Shown: positions 35,527 to 42,197 of the stretch, piece after piece | Numbering within the stretch: the first letter of the stretch is position 1 | Layout: every line of letters begins with the position of its first letter | NCBI RefSeq assembly: GCF_934643405.1 | Contig: NZ_CAKUCL010000012.1 | Coordinates: 1-56,984 of the forward strand | Length of the DNA: 56,984 bases | Source: an uncultured Actinoplanes sp. | GTDB lineage: Bacteria; Actinomycetota; Actinomycetes; Mycobacteriales; Micromonosporaceae | Direction: 5' to 3' | Program-made: the position numbers and the translations under genes | Notes under the pieces: generated by a model | Seen by the model: the letters and a program-made list of their open reading frames with translations, nothing else | Told to the model about the DNA's origin: nothing | Database searches by the model: none

Positions 35527-35919
35527 TTACTCAGCGTTGACCATGAAGTACGCGGCGCGCTCCAGGTAGTCCCACAGGGCCGTGTGCTGGGGCTCCGGCA
35601 GTTCCAGCGAGTCCACGGCGTCGCGCATGTGCTTGAGCCAGGCGTCGCGCGCCGCCAGGTCGACCCGGAAGGGCGCGTGCCGCATGCGCAGCCGCGGATG
35701 GCCACGGGTCGACGAATACGTGTTCGGGCCACCCCAGTACTGCATGAGGAACAGTGTCAGCCGGTCGGCCGCCGGGCCCAGGTCCTCTTCCGGATACATC
35801 GGCCGGAGCAGCGGGTCCTCCGCGACACCCTGGTAGAACCGGTCGACGAGGCGCCGGAACGTGGGTTCGCCGCCGATGGCGTCGAAGAAACTGACCTCTT
35901 CGGGGACGGGTGCGGTCAC
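35527..35919 (-). CDS. glbO: Truncated hemoglobin GlbO (group II)
   Basis: This is a 130-residue globin of the trHbO type. Landmarks are FFDAIGGEPTFRRLVDRFYQ, MYPEEDLGPAADRLTLFLMQ, YWGGPNTYSSTRGHPRLRMR and the proximal His in RHAPFRV. AWLKHM carries the group II Trp. It binds heme and O2, with proposed roles in oxygen or NO handling near the respiratory chain. Its neighbours here (HNH, pepN, DUF5130) parallel the M. tuberculosis glbO region. It is 42 bases downstream of the MFS gene. Confidence 0.95.
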   Translation of the reverse strand: MTAPVPEEVSFFDAIGGEPTFRRLVDRFYQGVAEDPLLRPMYPEEDLGPAADRLTLFLMQYWGGPNTYSSTRGHPRLRMRHAPFRVDLAARDAWLKHMRDAVDSLELPEPQHTALWDYLERAAYFMVNAE

Positions 35920-35961
35920 CCGTCCATCCTGCCAGCCGCGTTCGGCGGTCGTCCGGCACGG

Positions 35962-37302
35962 TCAGGTGTGCTCGGGTGTGACACTCGTCGTCACGGTGTG
36001 CCGCGGCGTGTAGGTGGACCGGGGCTGGACGCCTTCGGCCCGGTCGGTCGCGGCGGTGAAGACCGACGGGTGCGGCCAGCGCGCCGACAGGTACGCCATC
36101 GCCGCCACCCCGCCGAGGCTCCACAGTCCCACCACCAGCGGCAGGCGGAAGATGTCGGCCAGCACACCGGTGACGACCACCGCGCCGAACTGGCTGAGCT
36201 GCAGCCCGCTCTGCATCACGCCGAACGCCCGGGCGCGGAACCCGTGCGGCAGGATCAGCACGAACTTGCTGTTCAGCGTCGGCATCAGCCCGCCCTGGGC
36301 CATGCCGGCCACGGCCACCAGGATGGCGACGATCGGCGCCGGCGGACCGGCCAGCGCAGGCACCAGCGCGAGCGCCGAGAGCACCGCGAGCGGGCGGATC
36401 AGCCGGTCCCGGCTCGCCGTGGTGAACAGCCGGCTGACCAGGATGCCGCCGACCACGTAACCGATCGGGCCGGCCGCCATGATCAGACCCTGGTTGAGGC
36501 CGCGCGCGGCCGGATCGGCCGAGCTGTCGGCGGCCCAGGCGGCGGCCAGGCCCTCGGGCACCACCGCGAACATGGTCAGCACGAACGCCATGATCGCGAT
36601 CGCCCGCAGCGTGTCGGTGCCGAAGACCAGCCGGAACCCCTCGCCGGACTCGCGCAGCAGGTGCCGTTCGGTGTTCGTCTGCGCGGCCGGCCGGTGCCGC
36701 ACGCCCAGCGTGATCAGCAGCGCGGACAGGCCGAAGGTGAAGGCGTCGATGCCCAGCGCGACCTGCGGGCTGATCGCGGCGGCGAGGCCGGCGCCGGCCA
36801 CATAGCCGACGACCTGGGCGGCCTGCCCGGTGGTGGCGTTCAGCGCGATCGCGGTGGGCAGCCGGCGGCGGTCGACGACCAGCGGCAGCAGGGCCGAGCG
36901 GGCCGCCTGGGTGGGTGGCGCGCCGAGGCTGGAGACGAAGATCAGCATCAGCATGATCTGCACCGGCAGGTGCGGGACCAGCAACAGCCCGATCAGGATC
37001 ATCCGGGCCAGATCCGTGTTGATCAGGACCGTCCGGTAGGGGAAGCGATCCGCCAGTGCGGAGAGCAGGGGGCCGCCGACCACCCAGGGCAGGAAACTGA
37101 TCGCGAAGGCGGCCGCGGACAGCAGGACCGACTTGCTCTGCTGATAGACCAGAACCGTGATGGCGGCCCGGGAGAGATAGTCGCCGACCCAGTTGACGAG
37201 CAGTGAGAAGTACATCGCCCGGTATTCGCGCACGGCAAAGACATCTCGGAACGTTACAGGCTGATCGCTCTCCGTCACCTCGGCGGCGGCGTGTTTGGAC
37301 AC
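35962..37302 (-). CDS. MFS transporter (drug-efflux type)
   Basis: This is a 446-residue protein with about 12 hydrophobic helices. VFAVREYRAMYFSLLVNWVG begins TM1, and DRFPYRTVLI follows TM2-3 in motif-A position. GYVAGAGLAAAISPQVALGI and ILVSRLF lie further on. It resembles MFS_1/MFS_3 enterobactin- or macrolide-efflux-like exporters. I start at GTG 37302 because GGAGG lies five bases upstream; the open frame continues 63 codons further without a comparable site. The substrate is unknown. Confidence 0.88.
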   Translation of the reverse strand: MSKHAAAEVTESDQPVTFRDVFAVREYRAMYFSLLVNWVGDYLSRAAITVLVYQQSKSVLLSAAAFAISFLPWVVGGPLLSALADRFPYRTVLINTDLARMILIGLLLVPHLPVQIMLMLIFVSSLGAPPTQAARSALLPLVVDRRRLPTAIALNATTGQAAQVVGYVAGAGLAAAISPQVALGIDAFTFGLSALLITLGVRHRPAAQTNTERHLLRESGEGFRLVFGTDTLRAIAIMAFVLTMFAVVPEGLAAAWAADSSADPAARGLNQGLIMAAGPIGYVVGGILVSRLFTTASRDRLIRPLAVLSALALVPALAGPPAPIVAILVAVAGMAQGGLMPTLNSKFVLILPHGFRARAFGVMQSGLQLSQFGAVVVTGVLADIFRLPLVVGLWSLGGVAAMAYLSARWPHPSVFTAATDRAEGVQPRSTYTPRHTVTTSVTPEHT

Positions 37303-37509
37303 CAAGTCCTCCATCGATCTCGGCGCGCGCCGGGTCGCGGCGTCGGCCGGGGGCATCCCCGATCGGTCTGCCCCCGACGGGAACTTGATGCCGCATGTGC
37401 AGATGCTCAAGCGGGATTCTGCCCGATCGTCCGAGTCGACGCTAGGGCGTACGGCCGGTTTGTCGGCCGAACGGCCGACCCTCAAGATCACCCGTACGCC
37501 TGAATCCGA

Positions 37510-38571
37510 TCAGGTGGCACCACCCCTGGCCTCGTCGTTCTCCGCCGCCAGGGGGTACGCCGGGGGCACCGCGGAGCGCGGAAGCAATCGAGAGGCGGCG
37601 ATGCGTTCGGAGAGTCCGGAGGTGTCCAGCGCCTCGGTCAGCGCGCGACGCAACTCGCGCTGCACGGCCAGCTGACCGTCGGCGGTCGTCTTGGCGATCG
37701 TGCGGATCGTCGCGCCGTCCACGGTCAGCTGCTCGACCCCGACCACGTCCGGCGGCTCCAGGAACTCGTTCTTGTGCTCCGGGTCCTCGGCCACGGCCTC
37801 GGCCGCCTGGCGCAGCACCGCCACCGCATGCTCGGAGCTGACGAAGCCGATCGGGATGTCGATCACCACCATGGCCCAGCCCTGGCTCTTGTTGCCGACC
37901 CGGACGATCTCACCGTTGCGGATGTACCAGAGCACGCCCCGGCCGTCGCGGACCGTGGTGATGCGCAGGCCCACCGTCTCGACCACGCCGGTCGCCTCGC
38001 CCAGGTCGACCGTGTCGCCGACGCCGTACTGGTCCTCCAGCAGCATGAACAGGCCGGCGATCAGATCCTTGACCAGGCTCTGCGCGCCGAAACCCAGCGC
38101 CACGCCGACGATCCCGGCGCTGGCCAGCAGCGGGCCGAGGTTGAAGCCGAGCTCGCCGAAGACCAGCAGCGCGCCCATCGTGAAGACGGCGGCGGTGACG
38201 AAACTGCGCAGCACCGAGCCGATCGCCTCGGCCCGCTGCCGCCGGCGTTCCGGGATGAACTGGCCCTCTTCGGCGGTGGCGGCCGCCTTCTCCTTCAGCG
38301 GCTTGAGCAGCGCGGGCATCGAGGCCCGGGTGGTGCTCGTGGTCAGCCGGCGGATCGCCCGGTGCAGCGCCCAGCGGATGAGCATGGCGATCAGGATGAT
38401 CGCGATGATCCGGAGCGGCTTCACGATGATCCAGTAACCGCTGGTGGCCAGCCACTCGTTGCCGGTCACGTCGAGGATGCGGTTGCAGAAGGCGTCGCTC
38501 TCGCAGACAGGGGTCGTGAAGACGTCCGGAGTCTGGGTCGGGCCGGGGGTGGGGGTAGCGAGGAGGAACAC
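37510..38571 (-). CDS. Small-conductance mechanosensitive channel (MscS family)
   Basis: This is a 353-residue protein with a membrane region of three predicted helices. The second is LRIIAIILIAMLIRWALHRA, then AAVFTMGALLVFGELG. The pore-lining TM3 is LLASAGIVGVALGFGAQSLV, which contains the characteristic Gly/Ala pattern and leads into KDLIAGLFMLLEDQYGVGD. The cytoplasmic beta domain follows (VLWYIRNGEIVRVGNKSQGW). It opens under membrane tension to release solutes. The N-terminus has an external Cys pair (VCESDAFC). Confidence 0.92.
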   Translation of the reverse strand: MFLLATPTPGPTQTPDVFTTPVCESDAFCNRILDVTGNEWLATSGYWIIVKPLRIIAIILIAMLIRWALHRAIRRLTTSTTRASMPALLKPLKEKAAATAEEGQFIPERRRQRAEAIGSVLRSFVTAAVFTMGALLVFGELGFNLGPLLASAGIVGVALGFGAQSLVKDLIAGLFMLLEDQYGVGDTVDLGEATGVVETVGLRITTVRDGRGVLWYIRNGEIVRVGNKSQGWAMVVIDIPIGFVSSEHAVAVLRQAAEAVAEDPEHKNEFLEPPDVVGVEQLTVDGATIRTIAKTTADGQLAVQRELRRALTEALDTSGLSERIAASRLLPRSAVPPAYPLAAENDEARGGAT

Positions 38572-38780
38572 GGGTAGCCACCGTACCGGGCGAAGCTCCG
38601 CGCCCTTTCAGCCGTCACACAGCCCAGTGACCTCAGACGTTTACCTTCGGGCCACAGATAAGGCTCGCAATTCCGCCATCCATCAGGGACTATTGGCGCA
38701 CGAGCCTCGTCGCCGAGGCCCCAGGGACAACTACGCAGCGGGAGCGCTTACCAAGCACCTACACCCGGAGGGTGATCGCG

Positions 38781-39329
38781 ATGCCTGACATACGACCCAC
38801 AGTGGGCTCATCCGCGTTGGTTCTGAACGCCACCTACGAGCCGCTGTGCGTCGTATCGGTGCGTCGAGCGACCATCCTCGTTCTGACCGCCAAGGCGGAG
38901 TGCGTCACCGACGGCGACGGCATCCTGCACAGTGCGCATCAGATCCTGCCGGTTCCCTCGGTCGTGCGCCTCACCCGCTACGTGAAGGTTCCCTACCGTA
39001 CGCATGTGGGCCTCTCCCGTCGCGCGATCTTCGCCCGGGACGGCGGCCGCTGCGCGTACTGCCGGGGCTCGGCCGAGACGATCGACCACGTGTTCCCGCG
39101 CAGCCGCGGTGGCCTGCACGCCTGGGAGAACGTCGTGGCCGCCTGCGCCAAGTGCAACCACAGCAAGGGCGACAAGACGCCGGCCGAGCTCGGATGGCGG
39201 TTGCACGCCATACCGGCGGCACCACGCGGGGTCGCGTGGCGGGTCCTCGGACACCGCACGCCCGACCCTCGTTGGGCAGACTGGCTTGACCTCCCGGCCG
39301 CCCCGGCAGTAGATGCCGAGGCGGCCTGA
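38781..39329 (+). CDS. HNH endonuclease-domain protein
   Basis: This is a 182-residue protein. GGAGGG at 38767-38772 lies eight bases before the ATG. Residues about 12-80 contain LVLNATYEPLCVVSVRRATI. The HNH zinc finger follows: CAYCRGSAETIDHVFPRSRG, then NVVAACAKCNHSKGDKTP, giving two CxxC pairs around the DH..N core. It resembles the conserved actinobacterial HNH protein near glbO and pepN (Rv2469c-like). It may be a nicking or repair nuclease; the biological role is not established. Confidence 0.92.
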   Translation: MPDIRPTVGSSALVLNATYEPLCVVSVRRATILVLTAKAECVTDGDGILHSAHQILPVPSVVRLTRYVKVPYRTHVGLSRRAIFARDGGRCAYCRGSAETIDHVFPRSRGGLHAWENVVAACAKCNHSKGDKTPAELGWRLHAIPAAPRGVAWRVLGHRTPDPRWADWLDLPAAPAVDAEAA

Positions 39330-39343
39330 TCTTTTCTCAGGCC
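39323..39343. terminator. Bidirectional terminator between HNH and sortase genes
   Basis: GGCCTGA (39323-39329) pairs with TCAGGCC (39337-39343) around the loop TCTTTTC. The stem contains the stop codons of both convergent genes: TGA of the HNH gene at 39327-39329, and the reverse-strand TGA of the sortase at 39337-39339. The whole structure occupies the seven-base gap plus the last codons of each gene. Confidence 0.65.
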
Positions 39344-40161
39344 TTCCTGGTGGACACCAGTGAGGCGAAGACCACCACGTTGTCGGAGTAACCTTCGTCA
39401 CCGCCCAGCCAGCGGCCACCGCAGGTCATCAGGCGCAACGACGGGCGGCTGAAATCCCCGTACACCCGGTGGATGGGCAGTCTGCCCTTGTTGAAGCGCT
39501 CGACCGAGTTCACCTCGAAGACCGCCACCGACCGGTCCGCCCGCCGCACCTCGATCCGCTGCCCGGCCTTCATCCTCGAAAGATCATGAAAGACCGAGGG
39601 TCCGGTACGGGTGTCGGCGTGCCCGACGATCAGAGCGGGCCCGAACTGGCCCGGGGTCGGACCGCCGGAGAACCAGCCGGCCTCGTTGTGCCGGCCCAGC
39701 GGCGGCACCCCCACCGATCCGTCCGACGCGAGCCCGACGTCCAGGATCGGCGCCCGCACGTTGATCGCCGGGATGCTGAGCGTCTGCGGCCGGCTCGGCT
39801 CCAGCACCGGGAAGGCCTTCGGTGGCGCCTCGGCGGCCGGCGGGGCCGCGAACACGTCGGACACGCTGAAGCCGGTCGCCGCGCCCAGCCCCATGGCCAC
39901 CACGAACAGGCCCAGGAACACCAGGGCCAGCGCGATCAGCCCGATCGGCACCGGCCGCTTGCCCCGGACCGGCCGCGGCGGCGTCTTCGGCAGCGGCCCC
40001 GGCGTGCCCCGGAACGGGTGCCGGCCCTGCACCGAGGGGGGAGCGGGCAGCGGCCCGGTGATCGTCCCGGGTGGCGGCGCGACGATCTCGGCCGGCCGTT
40101 TGCGCAGCACCGACTCCGGCATCCGCGGCCCGGTCACCGACCGCGGTTTCTCGGCGGCCAC
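39337..40161 (-). CDS. Class F sortase
   Basis: This is a 274-residue membrane transpeptidase. It has a Pro-rich cytoplasmic N-terminus (1-70) and a TM near 71-95 (IGLIALALVFLGLFVVAMGL). The sortase domain starts near SIPAINVRAPILDVGL. Catalytic His181 is in IVGHADTRTG and Cys247 in LMTCGG. The final strand reads EGYSDNVVVFAS, where many class F enzymes have Arg in the YxDN motif; Arg250 just after the Cys might substitute. It probably anchors proteins to peptidoglycan. The likely substrate gene lies eight bases upstream. Confidence 0.9.
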   Translation of the reverse strand: MAAEKPRSVTGPRMPESVLRKRPAEIVAPPPGTITGPLPAPPSVQGRHPFRGTPGPLPKTPPRPVRGKRPVPIGLIALALVFLGLFVVAMGLGAATGFSVSDVFAAPPAAEAPPKAFPVLEPSRPQTLSIPAINVRAPILDVGLASDGSVGVPPLGRHNEAGWFSGGPTPGQFGPALIVGHADTRTGPSVFHDLSRMKAGQRIEVRRADRSVAVFEVNSVERFNKGRLPIHRVYGDFSRPSLRLMTCGGRWLGGDEGYSDNVVVFASLVSTRKA

Positions 40162-40169
40162 CCGCGGCC

Positions 40170-40658
40170 TCAGCCGAAGCGCCGTCGACGCAGGGAGACC
40201 ACGCCGAGCGCGGCCCCGGCGGCGAGCACGACCAGCCCGGCGCCGATCAGCAGGGGGGCCTCGCGGCCTCCGGCGGTGCCGCCCCCGCCGGTGGCCGGCC
40301 CGCGAGTCGGTTCGACCTTCGCCAGCACGTGCAGCTTGGTCGACGCCGTCTTGCCGTCCGGGCAGCGCAGATCGACCTGGTAGTCACCGGGGCGGGTGCC
40401 GGACGGCACACGCGCGGTGGCGGTGAGGAAGCCGTACTGCGGTTCGACCGTGACCGTGCCGAACAACGAGGAGCTGACGGTCGCGGACTTCAGGTTGTCG
40501 TCGCAGCTGGCGCGCAGTGCGACCTGGTCGCCCGCGCGCACGGTGCTGGGATTGGTCTCGACGAAGACGGCCGCGGCGTGGGCGGCCGAGGCGTCCAGGA
40601 ACAGGATCGGTAGGCCGAGCACGAGCGCCGCCAGCGCGGCCGGGACGGACAGGCGCAT
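40170..40658 (-). CDS. Secreted, membrane-tailed surface protein, probable sortase substrate
   Basis: This is a 162-residue protein with GGGGGGA four bases before its ATG. The signal peptide (MRLSVPAALAALVLGLPILF) ends near SAAHAA. An Ig-like beta domain follows with one Cys pair (LRASCDDN, VDLRCPDG). The C-terminus has GPATGGGGTAGG, a hydrophobic helix (LLIGAGLVVLAAGAALGVV) and SLRRRRFG. That is the organisation of a cell-wall sorting signal, with PATGG in place of LPxTG. The sortase gene lies immediately downstream, 8 bases away. Confidence 0.75.
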   Translation of the reverse strand: MRLSVPAALAALVLGLPILFLDASAAHAAAVFVETNPSTVRAGDQVALRASCDDNLKSATVSSSLFGTVTVEPQYGFLTATARVPSGTRPGDYQVDLRCPDGKTASTKLHVLAKVEPTRGPATGGGGTAGGREAPLLIGAGLVVLAAGAALGVVSLRRRRFG

Positions 40659-40863
40659 GGATCCCCCCTCCAGCCGTTCGCGGGCACCGGGGCCACGAAC
40701 GGCGCGTGTGGGTGATTTTCGCACCCCGCGCCCGGTTCCGCGTAGATCCCGATGGCGGGACTGGTGGGTAAGAGATGACCCGACGGTCCGGCGCGCCCTG
40801 GTCTCCGCTACCGTGACAGTTGTTCGGATCAACTGGGAAAACTGGCGCCTGGGGGCGTTGAGG

Positions 40864-41163
40864 TTGTCGATTTCAAGCACCGTTCTGGTCTTCCTGGTCA
40901 TCCCGCTGGGGGTGATCTTGCTGGTGGCCGCTCTCGTCTTCGCGGGCAGCGACCGCACCCGGCGCGGCCACCGTTACCGGCCCGGCCGGCCGTACGACTT
41001 CCAGCCGATCTGGTTCCTGGCCACGCCGGAGCAGGTTCACCGCTCGGCGCCGGCGCTCACCGGGCGCCAGGGTCGTCCGGAGCTCGAGGCGCCGTTCCTG
41101 GAGGACGCCGCCGGCCACCGTGTCCAGCCCGGCCCGACAGGAGGCGCAAGTGACAGCTGGTGA
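40864..41163 (+). CDS. Small membrane protein, resembles actinobacterial aa3 oxidase subunit CtaJ
   Basis: This is a roughly 99-residue protein with one N-terminal helix (VLVFLVIPLGVILLVAALVF), a basic stretch and RYRPGRPYDFQPIWFLATPE. The helix plus YRPG-P-----P-W pattern is like the small CtaJ-type oxidase subunits or associated proteins in actinobacteria; this is from memory. The start is uncertain: TTG 40864 has GAGG close by, and a GTG at 40811 is in frame. It overlaps the DUF5130 gene by 14 bases. Confidence 0.6.
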   Translation: MSISSTVLVFLVIPLGVILLVAALVFAGSDRTRRGHRYRPGRPYDFQPIWFLATPEQVHRSAPALTGRQGRPELEAPFLEDAAGHRVQPGPTGGASDSW

Positions 41164-41620
41164 TCTGGGTCAGACGGCCGCCTCGTCGGAGCACGAGCAG
41201 CCGATGACCGAGCTGGACCACCCGGGCGGGGATTCGATCCTGCACGACCCCAACCCGGTGACCGACGGTCCCTTCACGACCCGGCAGCTGCTGCGTCTCG
41301 ACGAGGCGCTGCGCGTCGCCGACCAGCAGACCGGCCTGACGTTCAGCGTCTACATCGGCGAGCTCGAGACGCCGACGCGCGAGTTCGCCGTGAAGCTGCA
41401 GAAGCAGATCGAGAGCGCGGACCGGGCCGTACTGATCGCCATCTCGCCGAACCAGCGCAAGCTGGAGATCGTCACCGGCAACGAGGCGCGCAAGCGCATC
41501 TCGGACCGCGACGCCAAGCTCGCCGGCCTGTCCATGGCGGCGTCCTTCGCGGGCGGCGACCTGGCCGGCGGCGTGCTCACCGGCATCGACCAGCTGGCCA
41601 GCCACGCCGGTCGGCACTGA
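41150..41620 (+). CDS. DUF5130-family protein
   Basis: This is a 156-residue soluble protein. AGGAGG lies five bases before the GTG at 41150. It has a conserved TTRQLLRLDEALRVADQQTG block, TFSVYIGELETPTREFAVKL, VLIAISPNQRKLEIVTGNEA and a Gly-rich AASFAGGDLAGGVLTGI end. The strand order is similar to TPM-type phosphatase folds, but no activity is known. The gene is conserved beside pepN in many actinobacteria. A terminator follows 12 bases after the stop. Confidence 0.88.
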   Translation: MTAGDLGQTAASSEHEQPMTELDHPGGDSILHDPNPVTDGPFTTRQLLRLDEALRVADQQTGLTFSVYIGELETPTREFAVKLQKQIESADRAVLIAISPNQRKLEIVTGNEARKRISDRDAKLAGLSMAASFAGGDLAGGVLTGIDQLASHAGRH

Positions 41621-41631
41621 CGTTCTTCCGG

Positions 41632-41662
41632 AGCCCTCGTCCCGGCCATCGGGACGGGGGCT
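41632..41662 (+). terminator. Rho-independent-type hairpin after the DUF5130 gene
   Basis: AGCCCTCGTCCC (41632-41643) and GGGACGGGGGCT (41651-41662) form a 12-pair stem with one G-T pair and a seven-base loop. TCTTCGTG follows. It sits 12 bases after the DUF5130 stop and ends that operon. Confidence 0.8.
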
Positions 41663-41750
41663 TCTTCGTGTCGGCCAAGTCCGGCGGAGATCACCCTGTG
41701 TGAGTAGGCTTGCAGCCCTCGGTGAGATGAGGGTGGAGGTGGTCCGGTTG

Positions 41751-42153
41751 GTGACGACGAGTCCGGCCTCGAGCGCTCCGGCGCGCTGGACCGCGCCGCA
41801 GGGCGCCTGGACCGAGCCCGACCTCCACGACTTCCCGCAGGACGGCCACCGGTACGAGATCGTCGACGGCTGCCTGCACGTCGCGCCCATGCCGCCGGAG
41901 TCGCACGAGTCGGTGGTCCGCTCGGTGGTGACCACGCTGCGCTCCGCCGCGCCGCCCGGCTGGTGGGTGTGCGACCGGCTCGGTGTCGACCTGGGCGAGA
42001 GCAACCTGGTGCCGGACGTGACCGTGCTGCGGCCGCGCCACCTATGAGCTGTCCGGCGCGCACTACCGCCCGGCGCACAGCATCGAGGGCGCCGAGCCGG
42101 TCAAGCTCGACGCCCCCTATCCGATCCGGATCGCTCCCGCGGCTTGGCTCTGA
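41751..42153 (+). pseudogene. Uma2-family (DUF820) nuclease gene, internally deleted and frameshifted
   Basis: The first frame, from GTG 41751 to the stop at 42047, gives a normal Uma2 N-terminus: TEPDLHDFPQDGHRYEIVDG, HESVVRSVV and VPDVTVLRP. The middle of the family, with the catalytic PD-(D/E)XK core EVVSPSS, is missing. From 42040, in the next frame, the C-terminus resumes as TYELSGAHYRPAHSIEGAEP and ends APYPIRIAPAAWL at 42153. About 50-60 residues have been deleted with a one-base shift. The product would be inactive as a nuclease. Confidence 0.8.
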
Positions 42154-42197
42154 CTTCCACCTGAAGGGGCGAAATCACGCCGAGCGGAGCGAGGCCA

